Assembly (NCBI GenBank): GCA_036936605.1
Contig: JAUPFV010000002.1
Span: 162,556,813-162,620,812 of the forward strand
Length of the DNA stretch: 64,000 nucleotides
Direction: 5' to 3'
Origin: Limnanthes douglasii subsp. nivea
Lineage: Eukaryota > Streptophyta > Magnoliopsida > Brassicales > Limnanthaceae
Positions 1 through 12,560 of this stretch are shown here, piece after piece; the first letter of the stretch is position 1; the number at the start of each line of letters is the position of its first letter. The notes below the pieces were generated by a model that was given only the letters and a program-made list of their open reading frames with translations, was not told where the DNA came from and searched no databases. Position numbers and translations under genes: made by a program.

Positions 1-2
1 TA

Positions 3-152
3 ACATTCAAATCGAAAGATATTTTATTTTGTGTGCAAGATTTATCTCAAGAGAGAGATAAAGAAGGACTTCGTCGTGATGAACACGAGACTAGTGGAAC
101 ATTGTTGGAAATCTTTCCCAATATGGATGATCAGAAGAATAATTGTCGGTCA
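3..152 (+). CDS. Possible 3' end of a coding region entering from the left
   Basis: A frame open from the window edge codes for 49 residues and ends at TAA (150-152). The peptide is charged and ordinary in composition (it contains QERDKEGLRRDEHETSG and ends NMDDQKNNCRS), unlike the AT-rich translations around it. What follows is AT-rich and lacks any open frame, as expected for a 3' UTR. I do not recognise the family. It could be the last exon of a host gene or the tail of another element. The true exon start is outside the window or at an intron boundary that I cannot fix. Confidence 0.3.
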
Positions 153-1560
153 TAAAATTTGATATAACAAACAAGGAGAAATATGTAAAGCAATATACTC
201 AAAACTTTAGGATGCAAGTTTAACGCGATCAGGTTTTCGCTGATCGTGGTAAAGCAACTTCATCGCGATCAGCATGAGACTAGTCCTGTAAAATAGGATA
301 AATTACAAAAAAAATTGTAAAAAAATAAGTGACATGGTTGCGATTAGAATATGGCTCATTGTGGCAAAAACCCAAACGGTGTGCTCTTAAAAATGTAATT
401 TTTCCAAAAATGTTTCTTTAAAGGATCGTGACTTGACTAATGGTTTTCTGAATTATTATAATATTTTCGAAATGTTTAATAATTTCTATAAATATGTGAT
501 TTCTTCAGAAACAAAAAAAAACAAAATCTTAACAAATCTCTCGAAATCTCTTTTACGTGAAAGTCTCTTGAATATTTAAAAAATCGTCATCTTCATTCAG
601 ATTTTTTTTTGTTATAATCTGAATCTAAAAGTTTTTTATATTCTAGAAGAAAGTTCTAAAGAATCTAAACAATAAATAAGATTGGAATAATATTTTTTTT
701 AAAAAATATTCACATATTTTAAACTTTCATTTTTTCTGATATTTTTCGGTGAATTTGGACCGATTGTCTCGTTCATATATTGTAAGTTGTTTCTTAGCCC
801 TATTTACAATCTAAAATCATTAGTTTAATAGTGTCAGTTTAATCGTGTTAGAAAAGGAATAACATATTCGTAAAATCACACCATATAAAAAGATTTTGGA
901 CAAAATAACAATTGTGTTTAAGTATATTTGGTTAGTTTTTTCAGTGAGGTTTTTATATGTTTGTCTTAAGTTAACATTATAACTATTAATGTATTTTAAA
1001 ATTAAGTGACAATCCAAATTAAGATTCAAATAAAAATATTTTTTAAGATAAAATTATTCATAAATAGCCACTCAATGATGTCATTACCATCTAACATCGA
1101 AAAATTGCATATTATTAATAGGTACTTAAAGAAACCAGAAACTCACTAAACCCACCAAACTCGATACTTAGTAACTATCCCGGCAACTAAGACCCAGAAA
1201 CTCATTAAAACCCACTCAACATATCGACAATTGGTGTTCATCGTTCAGCTTGACCTATTCAAATATTCAATCACAACTAAGACCTTCAGAAACCCTACAA
1301 GTACTAATCGTAACTGTAAAAATAATTTACTGTATTTATTCTCTCCACCATCATCTAACTTCTACATTTGTAGGTTTGTATTGTGTTTAAATTGTATTTT
1401 GGTTGTTCATTAGAACTACGTTCTTAGTTAAACTCATATTTCTGTTAGGTATATCGTCAATCATTGCTAGCTTCGGGTTTTGGTAGACATAATATTTCAG
1501 GGTACTTTCTATAGGTCTTAGATGAATATATTGTGTTACATTTTTAATGCGTTACATGTA
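153..1560. other. AT-rich stretch without a gene
   Basis: No recognisable coding region, repeat array or terminal repeat. The only structure noted is a short local repetition of a GCGATCAG-containing sequence at 224-272. Confidence 0.5.
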
Positions 1561-1561
1561 A

Positions 1562-1931
1562 TGTCTCATGTTTGGTTGGGTTTATTTTGGGCTGGGGTAG
1601 TTTGGTAAAGTATTTTGGTAAGTTTGAAGTATTTAGTGTTTAGTGTAAGGAGTACTGAGATAATTGAGCAATATGTTAGTGTTAAATGTTGATAACCCTC
1701 ATTAATGGGAGTGGTTGGGGTATTTATACTCTTAATCCAATGACCCATGGGCTTACCGGGTCAAGTTGTGAAACCGGGTCAAGTTTAAGGACTCATTAAG
1801 TAGATTACCAAATAGCTAAGTCAAAAGGTGTTTTACATTCGTCCAGTTTGGATTTCAGTGGAGTGTTATGGTCTGAATTACCCTTGTCGGGATTAAGCAG
1901 TGAGCTGTGTTTGAAGTATCTGAACTCATCA
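1562..1931 (-). mobile_element. LTR of the TGATGAGT family, minus orientation
   Basis: Read on the minus strand this starts TGATGAGTTCAG at 1931 and carries the landmarks of the family in order: TTAATCC, GACCATAACACTCCACTG, CTTGACCCGG, GGGTCA, a TATAAATAC box (near 1720) and CATTAATG. The closest relative in the window is 58676-58979. Homology to that copy ends near 1637; the outer end at 1562 is set by weaker similarity to the LTR at 36226. No target duplication was found, so it may be a truncated element end and not a solo LTR. Small open frames on it (for example 1805-2014) are not genes. Confidence 0.65.
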
Positions 1932-2186
1932 GTTGTTTCTAGGTTGTAGTATATTGTCTTGTTCATGAGATTAGCCATTTGTGACTCAATTTTTGATTTT
2001 CTATCAACGTGCATGTAAAAGTAACACTAAACTTGCATATTAATCCTCTGAAAATACACTAATCTCACATCTTCTTTACCTGTTATACAAAGGAAACGCA
2101 TGGTTGTATAGTGCTAGTGCATTCTGTGTTAGTTCAAAGGAATCGTATGGTGGGGTTTGAAATTTTTTTCTTCATCTAAACTCGTA

Positions 2187-2517
2187 TGGTTTGATGAGTC
2201 CGAAAATTTTCACCACTCACTGTAGAAACCAGACAGGGGCAATTCGGACAAACACCACCCACTGAACCATCCGAACTGGACCAAAGTATTAAAAGCTAAT
2301 CACCTTTTGACTAAGCTAATTGCTAATCTGCTAAATAAACTAATGGGTTTTTGAACTCGACCCGCTTTCATAAATTTGACCCGAAAACCCATGTGGCCCA
2401 TAATTAAGGGTATAAATACCCAACCACTTTCATTAATGAGGGTAATAAACATTTAATACAAACAGGCAGCTCAAATCTCTCACTACAAAACACCCAAAAA
2501 TAATCCACAACATGGTT
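2187..2517 (+). mobile_element. Solo LTR with TGGTT target-site duplication
   Basis: A 321-bp LTR (2192-2512) starts TGATGAGTCCGAA and ends CACAACA. It is flanked on both sides by TGGTT (2187-2191 and 2513-2517), the 5-bp duplication expected of LTR retrotransposon insertion. A TATAAATAC box lies near 2411. The same LTR family is found at 1562-1931, 36226-36637 and 58676-58979. There is no internal region, so this is what unequal recombination between the two LTRs of one element leaves. It sits inside the CTCGTATGGTTAATCT repeat context of the neighbouring MULE, so it inserted after that repeat formed. Confidence 0.85.
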
Positions 2518-4794
2518 AATCTCCTCAAGGAAGAGATGGTTGTACTTGTGGTGCATTGAATTAAGATGGTTGATGTTTAAAATAACTAGCATGTTTAATT
2601 TTTCAAAGAATTAGCATGGTTGATTTGTCATATAATTAGTATTGTTAATTTATAAAAGAAGTGCCATGGTTGGCGTTTAAAAAAGTAGCATGTTTACTTT
2701 CTCTTTAATCAACCTGTGCCGATTCATATTTTTGCTACAAATATATATTTGGAAGCATGCTTCTATATATAGGATTAGTCACCATCCTAAATCTAATGAA
2801 AATAAATATCATTACATCAGAACACATCGAAGCTGTAAAAAACACACCCTTCTATACAATTTTGAAAGCTGCAAAGATAAGTTTTTAATGAAAAAAAAAT
2901 TATATGTTGATTGAGGAGATTATAAAGATGTATTCGGTCGAGGAGGACGCTTTCCGAATCGAGTCAAAACTTGTCAAGCTAACGACCAACGATGTAAAGG
3001 TTATTTTTGGGCTTCAACATGACACTGAGGAAATACATTTAACCAAAGCAAGAGGATTCTTAATTCGATTTAAAGAAGGTGCCAAAACAGAGTCCAAGAT
3101 CATGCAAACATAGTTCATGGCTGGAAGTTCAAGAAAAGTCGGCCCAACAAATAAATCGGTGTCAAATTCTATGATAAAGGTATCCATATATTTAAGGTTG
3201 GTTATAAATAAGATGTTAAGTTGCATTAATCTAGCATGATAATTGATTCTAAATTCTCATGGTGTGCGGTGTTTACAGAAAGGTATAGCCAAATCCATGA
3301 GAGAAGGCGGGGATAATTTTGCAAAGGAAGTTGCTCGATTATTGATCTTGTTTCTTTGTTTTACCATATTCTACTAAGTATCATGAGATCTACTGGGTTG
3401 GGAAATGATATATTATGTCGAAGATCTTGGAAAATAAATAACTAGGATTAGTCTTGAGCAATATTGCAGAAGCTTTTTGGGTCAATTAGACCTTGTGTTA
3501 CAGCCAAAAAACCCGATAGAGTTACTAGTTATGTTGTACTTTTATTTGTAACAATGTTCCTACATAATTAAATATAGGTTTAAAGAAGATATCCTAATTC
3601 TAATAACTTTTATGATGCATGTTCATCATGGAGTACACAACCATTGCACAAGCACTCGCCAAGCCGGACATGATCTCAAAATGCTATAAATGATGGGGAT
3701 TTGAGCCCAAACCATAAACCACAGAGATGACTGAAAAGCTTCACATGCTAGAATATGAGGAGGTATTAGATATATAATCTCGAACTTTATTATATTTTGT
3801 ATAGAACTCATATAGTTGGGAACTAAATTAAACAAGCATTGTTATAGTATAATAGAACTCGTGTAGTTTTAGTATGATAGAATTCGCATGGTTAGGAAAC
3901 TAAACGAATTGTATTGTTTGTAAGAACCCAATAAGATTCATATCGATGAATGTTTTACTGGGTCGTTCTTCATTGGATAGGTTTTGGAGGTTGAGTTGAC
4001 GTTTATATAGGTCAAAAGAACAGCATTTGGATGCGGTGAAGCAAGTAGGAACCCAGATATTGTACCGGTTATACCAGATGAAAGGCCTAGGAAAAGGACT
4101 AAAAATTAACCTAAAAACAAGCATAAGGCCACCACATCCAAGGCGACCACCAACCACCCAACCTTGAACAAACCAACCATCAACCATTCGCTCAACACCA
4201 AGTCGGACATCTCCACCTGAAACCGAGCGGGGTGTAGGTAGAAGATGAATTCAATTTTACCGCTAATGAATTTTTCATCCAACACAGCCCGACTTCACCA
4301 AAGTAAAAGAAGACTGGAACTATTTCAAAGAGTGCTGCAACAACATCCAAAGCTCGGACCAACATCCAAACAAAGAATACGACCACTTTCAAGAGCCGCC
4401 CTGTTTTATGTAAAATAGCGGAACGTAAGAGAAGTAGAACTGCATGCAAGAGGTCTACTGAAAACAAACGTATTCGGCGTTTGCTTGAAAAATAAGAGGA
4501 ACAAGTACATATCTCTCATTTGCTCAAGCTTCTTATATATATTTTATTTGTTTCATCCTCACACGTCTCATACCAATATGTATGGTATTGTGGTGACAGA
4601 GTGAATATATGCGTTAAGAGTTAGCTAAGTTAGGTGGGAGATTTGACCAACAAGAACTTGAAAATTCACTTTCTTTACCTTTTTGTGCAATAAGAAGCCA
4701 TGACACAATAACACCAACTACACAACTCGACAAATAAGTCGCAAAAGAACCAACTGGCCCACAAATATTTGCAACCAATACCAACTGAAAAGGT

Positions 4795-5180
4795 AGTGGG
4801 TATAATTGAATCACCTCTTAAGGAGGCAGAAAACTACAGTGTTGGTGTTAACTAAACCAGAGACAGAAAATACACCAGTGGTACCACCTGAATAAGAGGC
4901 AAACGCTACAACACTGGTACCATTTAAATAAGTAGTGGGTACACATAATTCTCCTCTAAATGAGATAGAAAACTACACCACTTGTACAGCCTGAAAAGGA
5001 GGCAGATACTACAATAGTGGTACTAGCTAAACATGTAGAGTGTGCATATAAGTCTCCTTTAAAGGAGACAGAAATCACACCACTAGTACCACAAATACAT
5101 GAGGCAAAAACTACTGAAGTGGTACCACCTGAACATGAACTGGTAACAAATGAATCTCCTCTAAATGAGGCATAAGTTTG
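4795..5180 (+). repeat. Tandem repeat of about 110-120 bp coding a T/P/E-rich linker
   Basis: About three imperfect copies of a unit with AATCTCCTCTAAATGAGG, GAAAACTACACCAC and GGTACCACCTGAA. In the plus frame it reads as a Thr/Pro/Glu-rich segment (for example TENTPVVPPE). It lies within the Ulp1-like pseudogene and is best taken as a repetitive linker region that grew by slippage or unequal exchange. Confidence 0.6.
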
Positions 5181-5309
5181 TGAATATGTAAGTGGATCTT
5201 AAGTACATTAAGATTCAAGATTTTGGATATATATTGTCATATACTGTCTGTTTCTAAAGTCATATTTTCTAGGGTTTGGATATGTTGTTTTGTTATACTT
5301 GGACTTGTG

Positions 5310-5685
5310 ATGTCTAAAATAACTCGCATGATTAATATTTCAAAGAATTCTAATGGTTAATGTTTGAAAGAAGTGTAATGGTTTAGATTTTAGAGAGGTT
5401 GTATGGTTTGTATATCAAATGACTCGCGTGGTATACATATCAATTAACTCGCATAGTTTAAAATATTAAATAACTCACATGTTTAAATACTCAGCAAATC
5501 GTATGTTTAATACACAAGAACTAACATGGTGTAATACCAAAGAAATCGTCTGGTTAAAAAATCAAAGTAATCACATAGTTGAATTTCATGAATTATTATA
5601 TAAGAACTCGCATGGTTAAAAATATACTGAACTCACATGGTCATAATATAAGAAATAATATATGTATAATATAATTGTAATCACA
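5310..5685 (+). repeat. Array of the degenerate CTCGCATGGTTAATAT motif
   Basis: About a dozen copies of a motif near AACTCGCATGGTTAATAT, spaced by roughly 25-35 bp with AT-rich filler. Further clusters lie at about 2560-2710, 6450-6540, 7480-7690, 8110-8220, 9110-9790, 10840-11040 and 12600-12970. Several sit where an intron of the MULE genes would be expected, for instance 10840-11040 between two transposase segments. Confidence 0.65.
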
Positions 5686-8443
5686 TGTTCATCGTGCAAG
5701 TTATCACATGGCCAACATAGTATCCCCAAAAAGACAACAATCCAACGAAGTAGATCAAGTGAACCAACCAGAAGTCCAGCATCATCATTTCTAAAAAAAA
5801 GAAGCCCAACACCACCACCAACAACAACATGATACCAACAACATCAACTCCAACACCATCAACCCGAACAACAATAACCAACCTTCACAAAGAGAAAATA
5901 ACTCACCTAAACTAAAGCATCACCAACACTCCCATAGCCAGCGAAAGAGGAAGCCCAACCCAAACAACAAGCACCACCCTGCAAAAAAAACTACTCACCC
6001 AGCCAGAAGCAAAAACAGAAGTCTCACAACCAGTCAACGAGGAAGTTGAACACCCATAACCAGCCAAAGAGGAAGTCGAACACCAACAACCAGGCTTCAA
6101 AAATTCTGAACAACCCACACAAGGAGAAGTGAAAGCAGCAGTACCAAAGCTAGCTAGATAAGCGTGAAAACAAGCATCACCATCAGCTGATATGCCACAA
6201 AAAATAGTATGTTTAGAACTACCATTCTTTGATGATTTATTGATACAATGTACATATTCTTTTTTAACGAAGTTGATCAGCTTGAGGCAACTAATGTCAT
6301 GCAACGAAGTTTGGATTCTATAACGGAGGATACGCTTGCTCGTAATTTAGGAGATGATGTTGTTGACAAGGTTGAAGAGGAGATAACATCAATGCATTCG
6401 ATGGTTTATTTTGTAAGTGGATGTTTAGATTATTAAACATCGAATATATATAGTCACGTTGTTATACTTGGAACTCATATGGTTGTAATATTCTTACAAT
6501 CTCACGGTTATAATATATTTGGAATATCATAATTGATGACACCCAATTCTCTATGTTCCAGACCACAAAAAAATTAGTGTAAAAGGACGATACGTTGCCT
6601 CGTTGGGATTTAAGCAGTCAGACACAAAAGGCAAAGGTTAATTTCCTTCACTTGGAAAAGAGTGCAGCAACAATGCAGATCATCAGGGTTAGTAAATATC
6701 ACAAAATCCTTATAATACAAAGGGCAGATAAACAAGAAAATCCAGAAGTATGGTATTTACTATTATCACAGTTCTCTTACAGACTGAACGTGAGTGTAAG
6801 TAAAGTGATGGTGCTACATAAAGAATAGGACATGGACTTCAAGGTAAAATATCAAGAGTTGCATTTTAATACTAGATTTAAATGTACAATTGCATGTTAG
6901 TTGGGTGTGACTAGTCCAACATCATTACTTATACAAGGAACTTGCATGTGTAGTGTTGGACTAGTCTAGTATGATTACTTATACTAGAAACTCCCATGTT
7001 TATTAATCTCTCATTTTTGGTTATACGTCTCACACTTGTCATTTGGTAGATTATCGACACTTGGATTTATAAGATGCTTAAAGAGGCCAATTGGAAAGTA
7101 CCATACGATGGTTTCGAAGGTTCATACAATTGTAAATATAATGTAATATAAATTTATGTCCATGCAACATTAAGTGTAACTAAAAATAGTTATCAATTAT
7201 TATAATATAATAGTTTGTAATCATTTTTCTTAATGCAAAATATGCAGACCAAGAAGGGAGATATGTCAAAACATGTAGACGAAATATTCGAAACTATGAG
7301 GCCCGACGCGTATCTTGTATTCTTTCCAGTGTGTTATATAAAAAAGGATACAATGAACAACTAGACGTGTATGGTTATTGATATGGAGAAAGAAACGGTT
7401 AAAAATTATAACCCACTCATGCCTCATAATAAATTTGTAACAGACTACATAATAAGAACGGCTGAGCCACTGGTAAGTATATTTCAAAGAATAACATAGT
7501 TAATCTTTCAAATAAATTAAATTATTAGTTCTTAAATTAACTTGCATGATGATTTGTCAAAGACATCACATTAATAGTTTTTAAAATACCTTGCGTGATT
7601 AATTTTTTAAAGATATTTCATTGTTATATTTTTAAATAACTTGCATGATTAGTGTTTTTAAGAAATTGCATTGTCATATAAGAGCTTCTAATTGATCTAA
7701 ACTCTTTTTAATAGTTGATATATTGTATGAAAAAATGATGCATACCTGGTGTAAAGAAGGGATATAGAGTGAAAATGTAAGAGGTATTCCACAACAAAGA
7801 CCTGGTAGCATCGACTGTGGTGTTTTTGTTTATGAATACGCCAAAGACATTATCCAAAAATGTTTTGTATCGAAAATGTGCAACAACGATATGTGTCCAA
7901 CTAGTACAACTCAAATGTTTTATTATTTCAGAAATGATACAAAACACTAACATTCGGCGGTAGCTATCTTGATAAATATTTATCTGATGTGACCAAATTT
8001 GTAATATGACATATTTTGTAATTTGACAGAATAGTGAGTAAGGTTTCAAGTTGCAGTATTTATTTATATTAATCTCGGTTGATTAGTAATAATAAATAAA
8101 TAGCCCGATTGCAAAATACCTAGAATCGCATAGTCGATATAGAAAAGAACCACTTAGTCCTGTACGTTGTGTTATTTGTTAGATTAATATATCAAAGTCA
8201 CATGGTTAAATTGCAAAGACCTTCAACGTTTGTCTATTTTCTAAATACATTGGTAAATGGTCTCTACACTAGGCATGCAGGGTAATTAATAGAGGAAATG
8301 TCAATTTTATCTAATCATGTCAGCATTTAATTTTATAGTTATTACAATTGGTTAATTTATTGCTTGATTTGAAATAAGTAGATATTTAATCAAGACTAAA
8401 GCAATAACTTCCAAAAATATCGAGATTGAGTTAGAATTATGTG

Positions 8444-8450
8444 TATAAAT
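8444..8450 (+). promoter_or_regulatory. TATA box upstream of the 8523 reading frame
   Basis: TATAAAT about 73 bp before an ATG at 8523, in a suitable AT-rich leader. It is the only support for transcription of the small reading frame that follows. Confidence 0.35.
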
Positions 8451-8522
8451 AAGAGTACCAAAGGGTAGTATACATAAACTCTTAAAAGCAAAAAACTGAT
8501 AAACTCTTCATATTTAAAAACC

Positions 8523-8910
8523 ATGGCTCATTTCCTTTCATCTTCCGACTCTTATGACACTCATCCTCTTCAGATGATGCATTTTCTGACTCTTCCAAAC
8601 ATTTCTCAAACTACAAACACAAAACCCAATACCGAGTACTCTTCGGAATCTTCAGAAGACATTCTGTATTCTTGTTTCAAGATGAATACTACTCTCCGGA
8701 CTCTGGTTCACTATTGGAGATGAGTCTGACCCCAACGAGCTTCCATAAAAAAAACAGAATAGTCATGAGTCGGAGGAAGAGGAAGTCCCTAACACAGAGG
8801 AATAAGATGATTAGGCTGATAATGTGATCGAGGAAGAGACTCAAGAGGAGCAGGATCATGATGAGATATATGAGGAGAAGGAGTCTGAAGAAGAAGATTC
8901 TTTTTTTTGA
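8523..8910 (+). pseudogene. Small Ser-rich then acidic reading frame, broken
   Basis: The ATG at 8523 opens 66 codons rich in serine (MAHFLSSSDSYDTHPLQ at the start). The frame then breaks near 8700. In the next frame the sequence continues as a strikingly acidic tail: runs such as ESEEEEVPNTEE and EEKESEEEDSFF up to a TGA near 8910, with three stops inside. A TATA box lies 73 bp before the ATG. I recognise no family. It lies between the convergent Ulp1-like and transposase genes of the MULE, so it could be an accessory gene of the element or a captured host exon. It is certainly not intact. Confidence 0.35.
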
Positions 8911-9111
8911 TGGTTGATTATTTTTGTTTTGAATATTTTTTTGTTAACTCACGCTGTAAACTAACCAGCCTTAAACTATAATAATATTTTTTGTTAGGGT
9001 TAAAAGTATGGAGACTGTTAGCATATTTTCTTTGTTCATTCAAGATATTTAATCTCTTTTTAAATAATATAAGAAGTTTATTATCTCATCTTGGCCTTTT
9101 AAGTAGATATG

Positions 9112-9790
9112 ATGGTTTAATATACAAGAAATTGTGTGGTTGGTTTATATAGAAGAAGTAGCATGTTTAATATTAATATTCAATAAAACTCGCAAGGCCA
9201 ACATGATTGTACTCGCATCGTTGGAAATATAGGATCTATAAAAGCTAATAGACTTAAAATCGAATTGTCAATATACAAGAACTAGCATAGTTGGTTTATA
9301 TTTTAGAAGCAGTATGTTTAATATTCAATAAAACTCGCATGGTCAATATGACTGAACTCGCATCGTTAGAAATATAAGATCGAGCATAGCTAATAAACTT
9401 AAAATTGAATGGTTTAATATACAAGAACTCGTATGGCTCGATTATATAGACGAATTAGTATGTTTAATATTCAATAAAACCCGCATGGTCAATATGACTA
9501 AACTTGCATCGTTGAAAATATAGGATCTAGCACAGTTAATAGACTTAAAATCGAATGCTTTAATATACAAGAACTCACATGGTTGGATTATATATAAGAA
9601 TTACCTTTTATAATATTCAATAAAACTTGCATGATCAATATGACTGAACTCGTATCGTTGGAAATATAAGATCTAGCATAGCTAATAGACTTAAAATTGA
9701 ATGGTTTAATATAAAAAACTTGCATGGTTGGATTATATAGAATAATCAGCTTGTTTAATATTCAATAAAACTTCTATGGTCGGTTTAAAA
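9112..9790. repeat. Tandem repeat, about 145-bp unit, 4.6 copies
   Basis: Five successive units each contain AATATACAAGAACT, GATTATATAGA, TTTAATATTCAATAAAACT, ATCGTTGGAAATATA and AGACTTAAAAT in the same order, with unit starts near 9112, 9268, 9416, 9561 and 9706. Each unit contains several copies of the short CGCATGGT motif, so this is a higher-order form of that repeat. It lies just downstream of the transposase pseudogene. Confidence 0.8.
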
Positions 9791-9844
9791 AATATAATTA
9801 AGTCGCACGTCTGGGTAAGAAAGGATCGCAAGTTAAAGTAGAAC

Positions 9845-12560
9845 CTGACATGTCCTCTTATTATGGCATGGTTTCGAGCAACAGACACACCTCAACTGTT
9901 TGGTTGTTATTTCTCCTGTAGATGTAATATCATTCTTCTTAGGCCTTCCAGCTCATATTTTCATGTAATTTCTAGGTCAGCCGAATCATTAGAGCTTGAT
10001 CATTCTCCAAAATTGGTTATAGTCAATATCTTGAAAGAATGGCACTATCAACGTCATAGGATCTTGTTGAGTCGAATGTATTGTAGCTAAAACGTGAGAA
10101 TATGGAAAACAATATTGTTTCCAAACACTAGAAGAACATTTGAAATCTAGTAAATTAACAACCATAATTGGATCTGAATTTTTTTTAATAAGGCTGTAGA
10201 AGACTTATGGACTAGCCAGGGACGACCTTTTTTTACCTTTTGCTTTAACTTTTTTTCATACTCAAGGAAAAAGAACTCCACCTTAGCTCCTCCGAATAAC
10301 GTCGTGAAATTTGAGTCATAAGTAAGATTTTAATCTCGTCCATTAATTTAACAATGGACAAATTGCACAGTTTTTTAATCTGATTATTAAACGATTGAAA
10401 CGGAGTACATGACATATCATTATATTGTTTTCCTCTAACAAATGCATGAGCATAGTTCTCTCGAGGTAAAGTTTCAAGCAACATTAATTCTTAGACCACC
10501 TTCACATAGAAATTCTAAAATATATTCATTAAAAATATCTACAGTTGGTGCATAATCACATCGATAAAACAGACATATCATCATCGCTTTAAACGTTTTG
10601 TTAGTATTATTTATAGCATACCTCAAATTTTCAACAAGATAAAAAATAGAGTAGGCATAATACAAGACAGAAAAATCATTAATGATACCTAAATGATTCC
10701 TTGAAATAAATTTGATTTGACGCTCCAATAAATGAGGTTTCAAACTCTCCAAAAACCATAGCAAATTGTTAGCATCTTCACAACCAACAACCAAATGAAA
10801 AAGGAAACATACATGTAAAACAAAATAAGAAACTTGTTTTACATATCCAACATGGTCAGGTATACAACAACTCGCATGGTTAATTATATATGTTATATGA
10901 CAAGTCGCATGTTTACTATACCGAATCCAGCATGTTAAATATACAAGAACTAGATGGTTCGTATACAACACAACTCTCATTTTATTCAACACTAGAATCG
11001 CATGGTCATTACCAATTATAACTAAACTCATATGTCATCAAAATATAAGAAAAACTCTGTGTTTTGTAATACACCTCTGTGTTTTGCCATTAAAAAGGTT
11101 TCATCGACAAACAACGTCGGCCAACATGAATGAAAACCTTTAAAACATGAACCAAATGTTATAAAACAATGTTTGAAGAAGTTTCCAATAGCTAATTTCA
11201 AATGGAAGTCGGTAGTAATACCATAAATCTTCAATCGTTTGAAGTATCTCTTGAGTAACCTAAAAGAACTAGAACAATATCTGAAAACTCCCCTCGTTGC
11301 CTTATCTAAAGCATTTTATAAGAGACGATAATAGATGTTTAAATAGTAGTCATGTCTTACAATATTGTATCCTTTTTGTTGTCACCGAATGATAATGTCC
11401 TAACAAAATCATGAATTTCCTTCACAGTCTAATCCGACGTCAAATGTCCCTTGTGTTATTTGGAGAAAACGATGATCCAAGTATATCGTTCAACGGAACA
11501 CTTAATTATTAACCTGGTGCGGGATTTAAATCATGCATAAAGTCTTCATTTACATCCAGTTGAGAATTTATTTTCACAATAAGTATTGATCTTACTTATT
11601 GTATTATGCATATAATCATAAGAAAAACCATGCTCTAAGGCATATCGGCAAAAAGATAACCTTAGAGAACTCGCACCTTCATAAAAAAATTGACCAACAC
11701 CTGTAATTGTATCAACCCAACCAATAATAGCAAAAAAAATTGTGATCCAAAAACTCTAAACTATTACTATTCTCTCCACTAGTTAGTTGATTATTCGAGG
11801 GTTCTCCCAAACTTATGTTAGGATGTTTACACTTTTGAACAGCAGCCTTATCAATGATTTGTTGTTCTATAACAAAACTAACACTTTGTAAACGCTCCAC
11901 ATCAAGATATACATCTAAACCAACAAAATTCGCTTCATTATTGAACCAAAAATTCATGATCACCGAAGGAGTAGGTAATAATGTACTTACATCTGACCAT
12001 CTCGTCTATATTTACATCCAATTAAATTTTTATTATTGCAATAAATAGTTATCTTACTTCTTGTATTATGCATGTATTTGAAATAAAAAAACATGCTCTA
12101 AGGCATACCGACATAAAAATAACCTTAGATCTGCAGCACCTGGATAAGAAATTTAACCAAATCATGTAATTGCATAAGCGCAACCAATAGTAGCAGGCTG
12201 TTTTTATGATCGATGGTCCTTAAACCATTATAATTTTCCCCACTAATTAATCGATTAGTTTTTGTTATGTTTACGCATTTCGACAACAACCTTATCAATT
12301 GCTTGTTATTCTTATAAGAAAACTACATTTTTTAAACACTGAACATCAAGATATACTACTAAACCCATAAAGTCTATCTTATTATTAAATAAACAATTCA
12401 TGTTATCACCGCAAGAATTGTAATAATGTACTTATCTATAACCAACTCATCCCATCTATTTTCGACATACTTTTGAATACTTTCAAAGGTTTCAAACTCG
12501 TTAAGAGGGATAATTTCAGTTTGGTGACCGTGTTTGAAAATACAAACACCTGACTTAAGC
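9845..12560 (-). pseudogene. MULE transposase, decayed
   Basis: From right to left on the minus strand: an N-terminal segment at 12400-12560 (KSGVCIFKHGHQTEIIPL), partly duplicated segments at 11700-12450, then the transposase core at 11028-11234 (FITFGSCFKGF, LFVDETFLMAKHRGVL; the Asp of VDET fits the first catalytic Asp of the MULE DDE core). After a motif-rich gap come LVVGCEDANNLLWFLESL and RQIKFISRNHLGIIN (10600-10800), then NYAHAFVRGKQYND (10245-10484), and at 9850-9960 AGRPKKNDITSTGE followed by CVCCSKPCHNKRTC, the usual C-terminal zinc knuckle. The gap at 10840-11030 looks like an intron. Stops and frame changes make it inactive. Active relatives bind and cut MULE ends. Confidence 0.75.

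Larger units (their letters stand above)
2904..7931 (+). pseudogene. Ulp1-like (C48) cysteine protease gene of a MULE, decayed
   Basis: Exon-like pieces appear in order. At 2904-3113 an N-terminal piece contains KLVKLTTNDVKVIFGL, typical of plant transposon Ulp1 proteins. At 3280-3370 is KSMREGGDNFAKEVARLL. At 4795-5180 and 5700-6200 lie low-complexity linkers. At 7245-7480 the protease core contains RPDAYLVFFPV and VIDMEKETVKNYNPL. At 7760-7931 the catalytic cysteine region reads RPGSIDCGVFVYEYA (Cys codon 7816-7818). In active C48 peptidases a His-Trp pair and an Asp precede this; here the His position falls at a stop and DSL reads NPL, so the protease is dead. The gaps carry the CGCATGGT motif and look intronic. 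The family removes or processes SUMO-like modifiers; the role in MULEs is unknown. Confidence 0.65.

Noticed and set aside
1562..2512. MITE made of the two inverted LTRs
   Set aside because: The right copy has its own exact 5-bp duplication, so it inserted alone.
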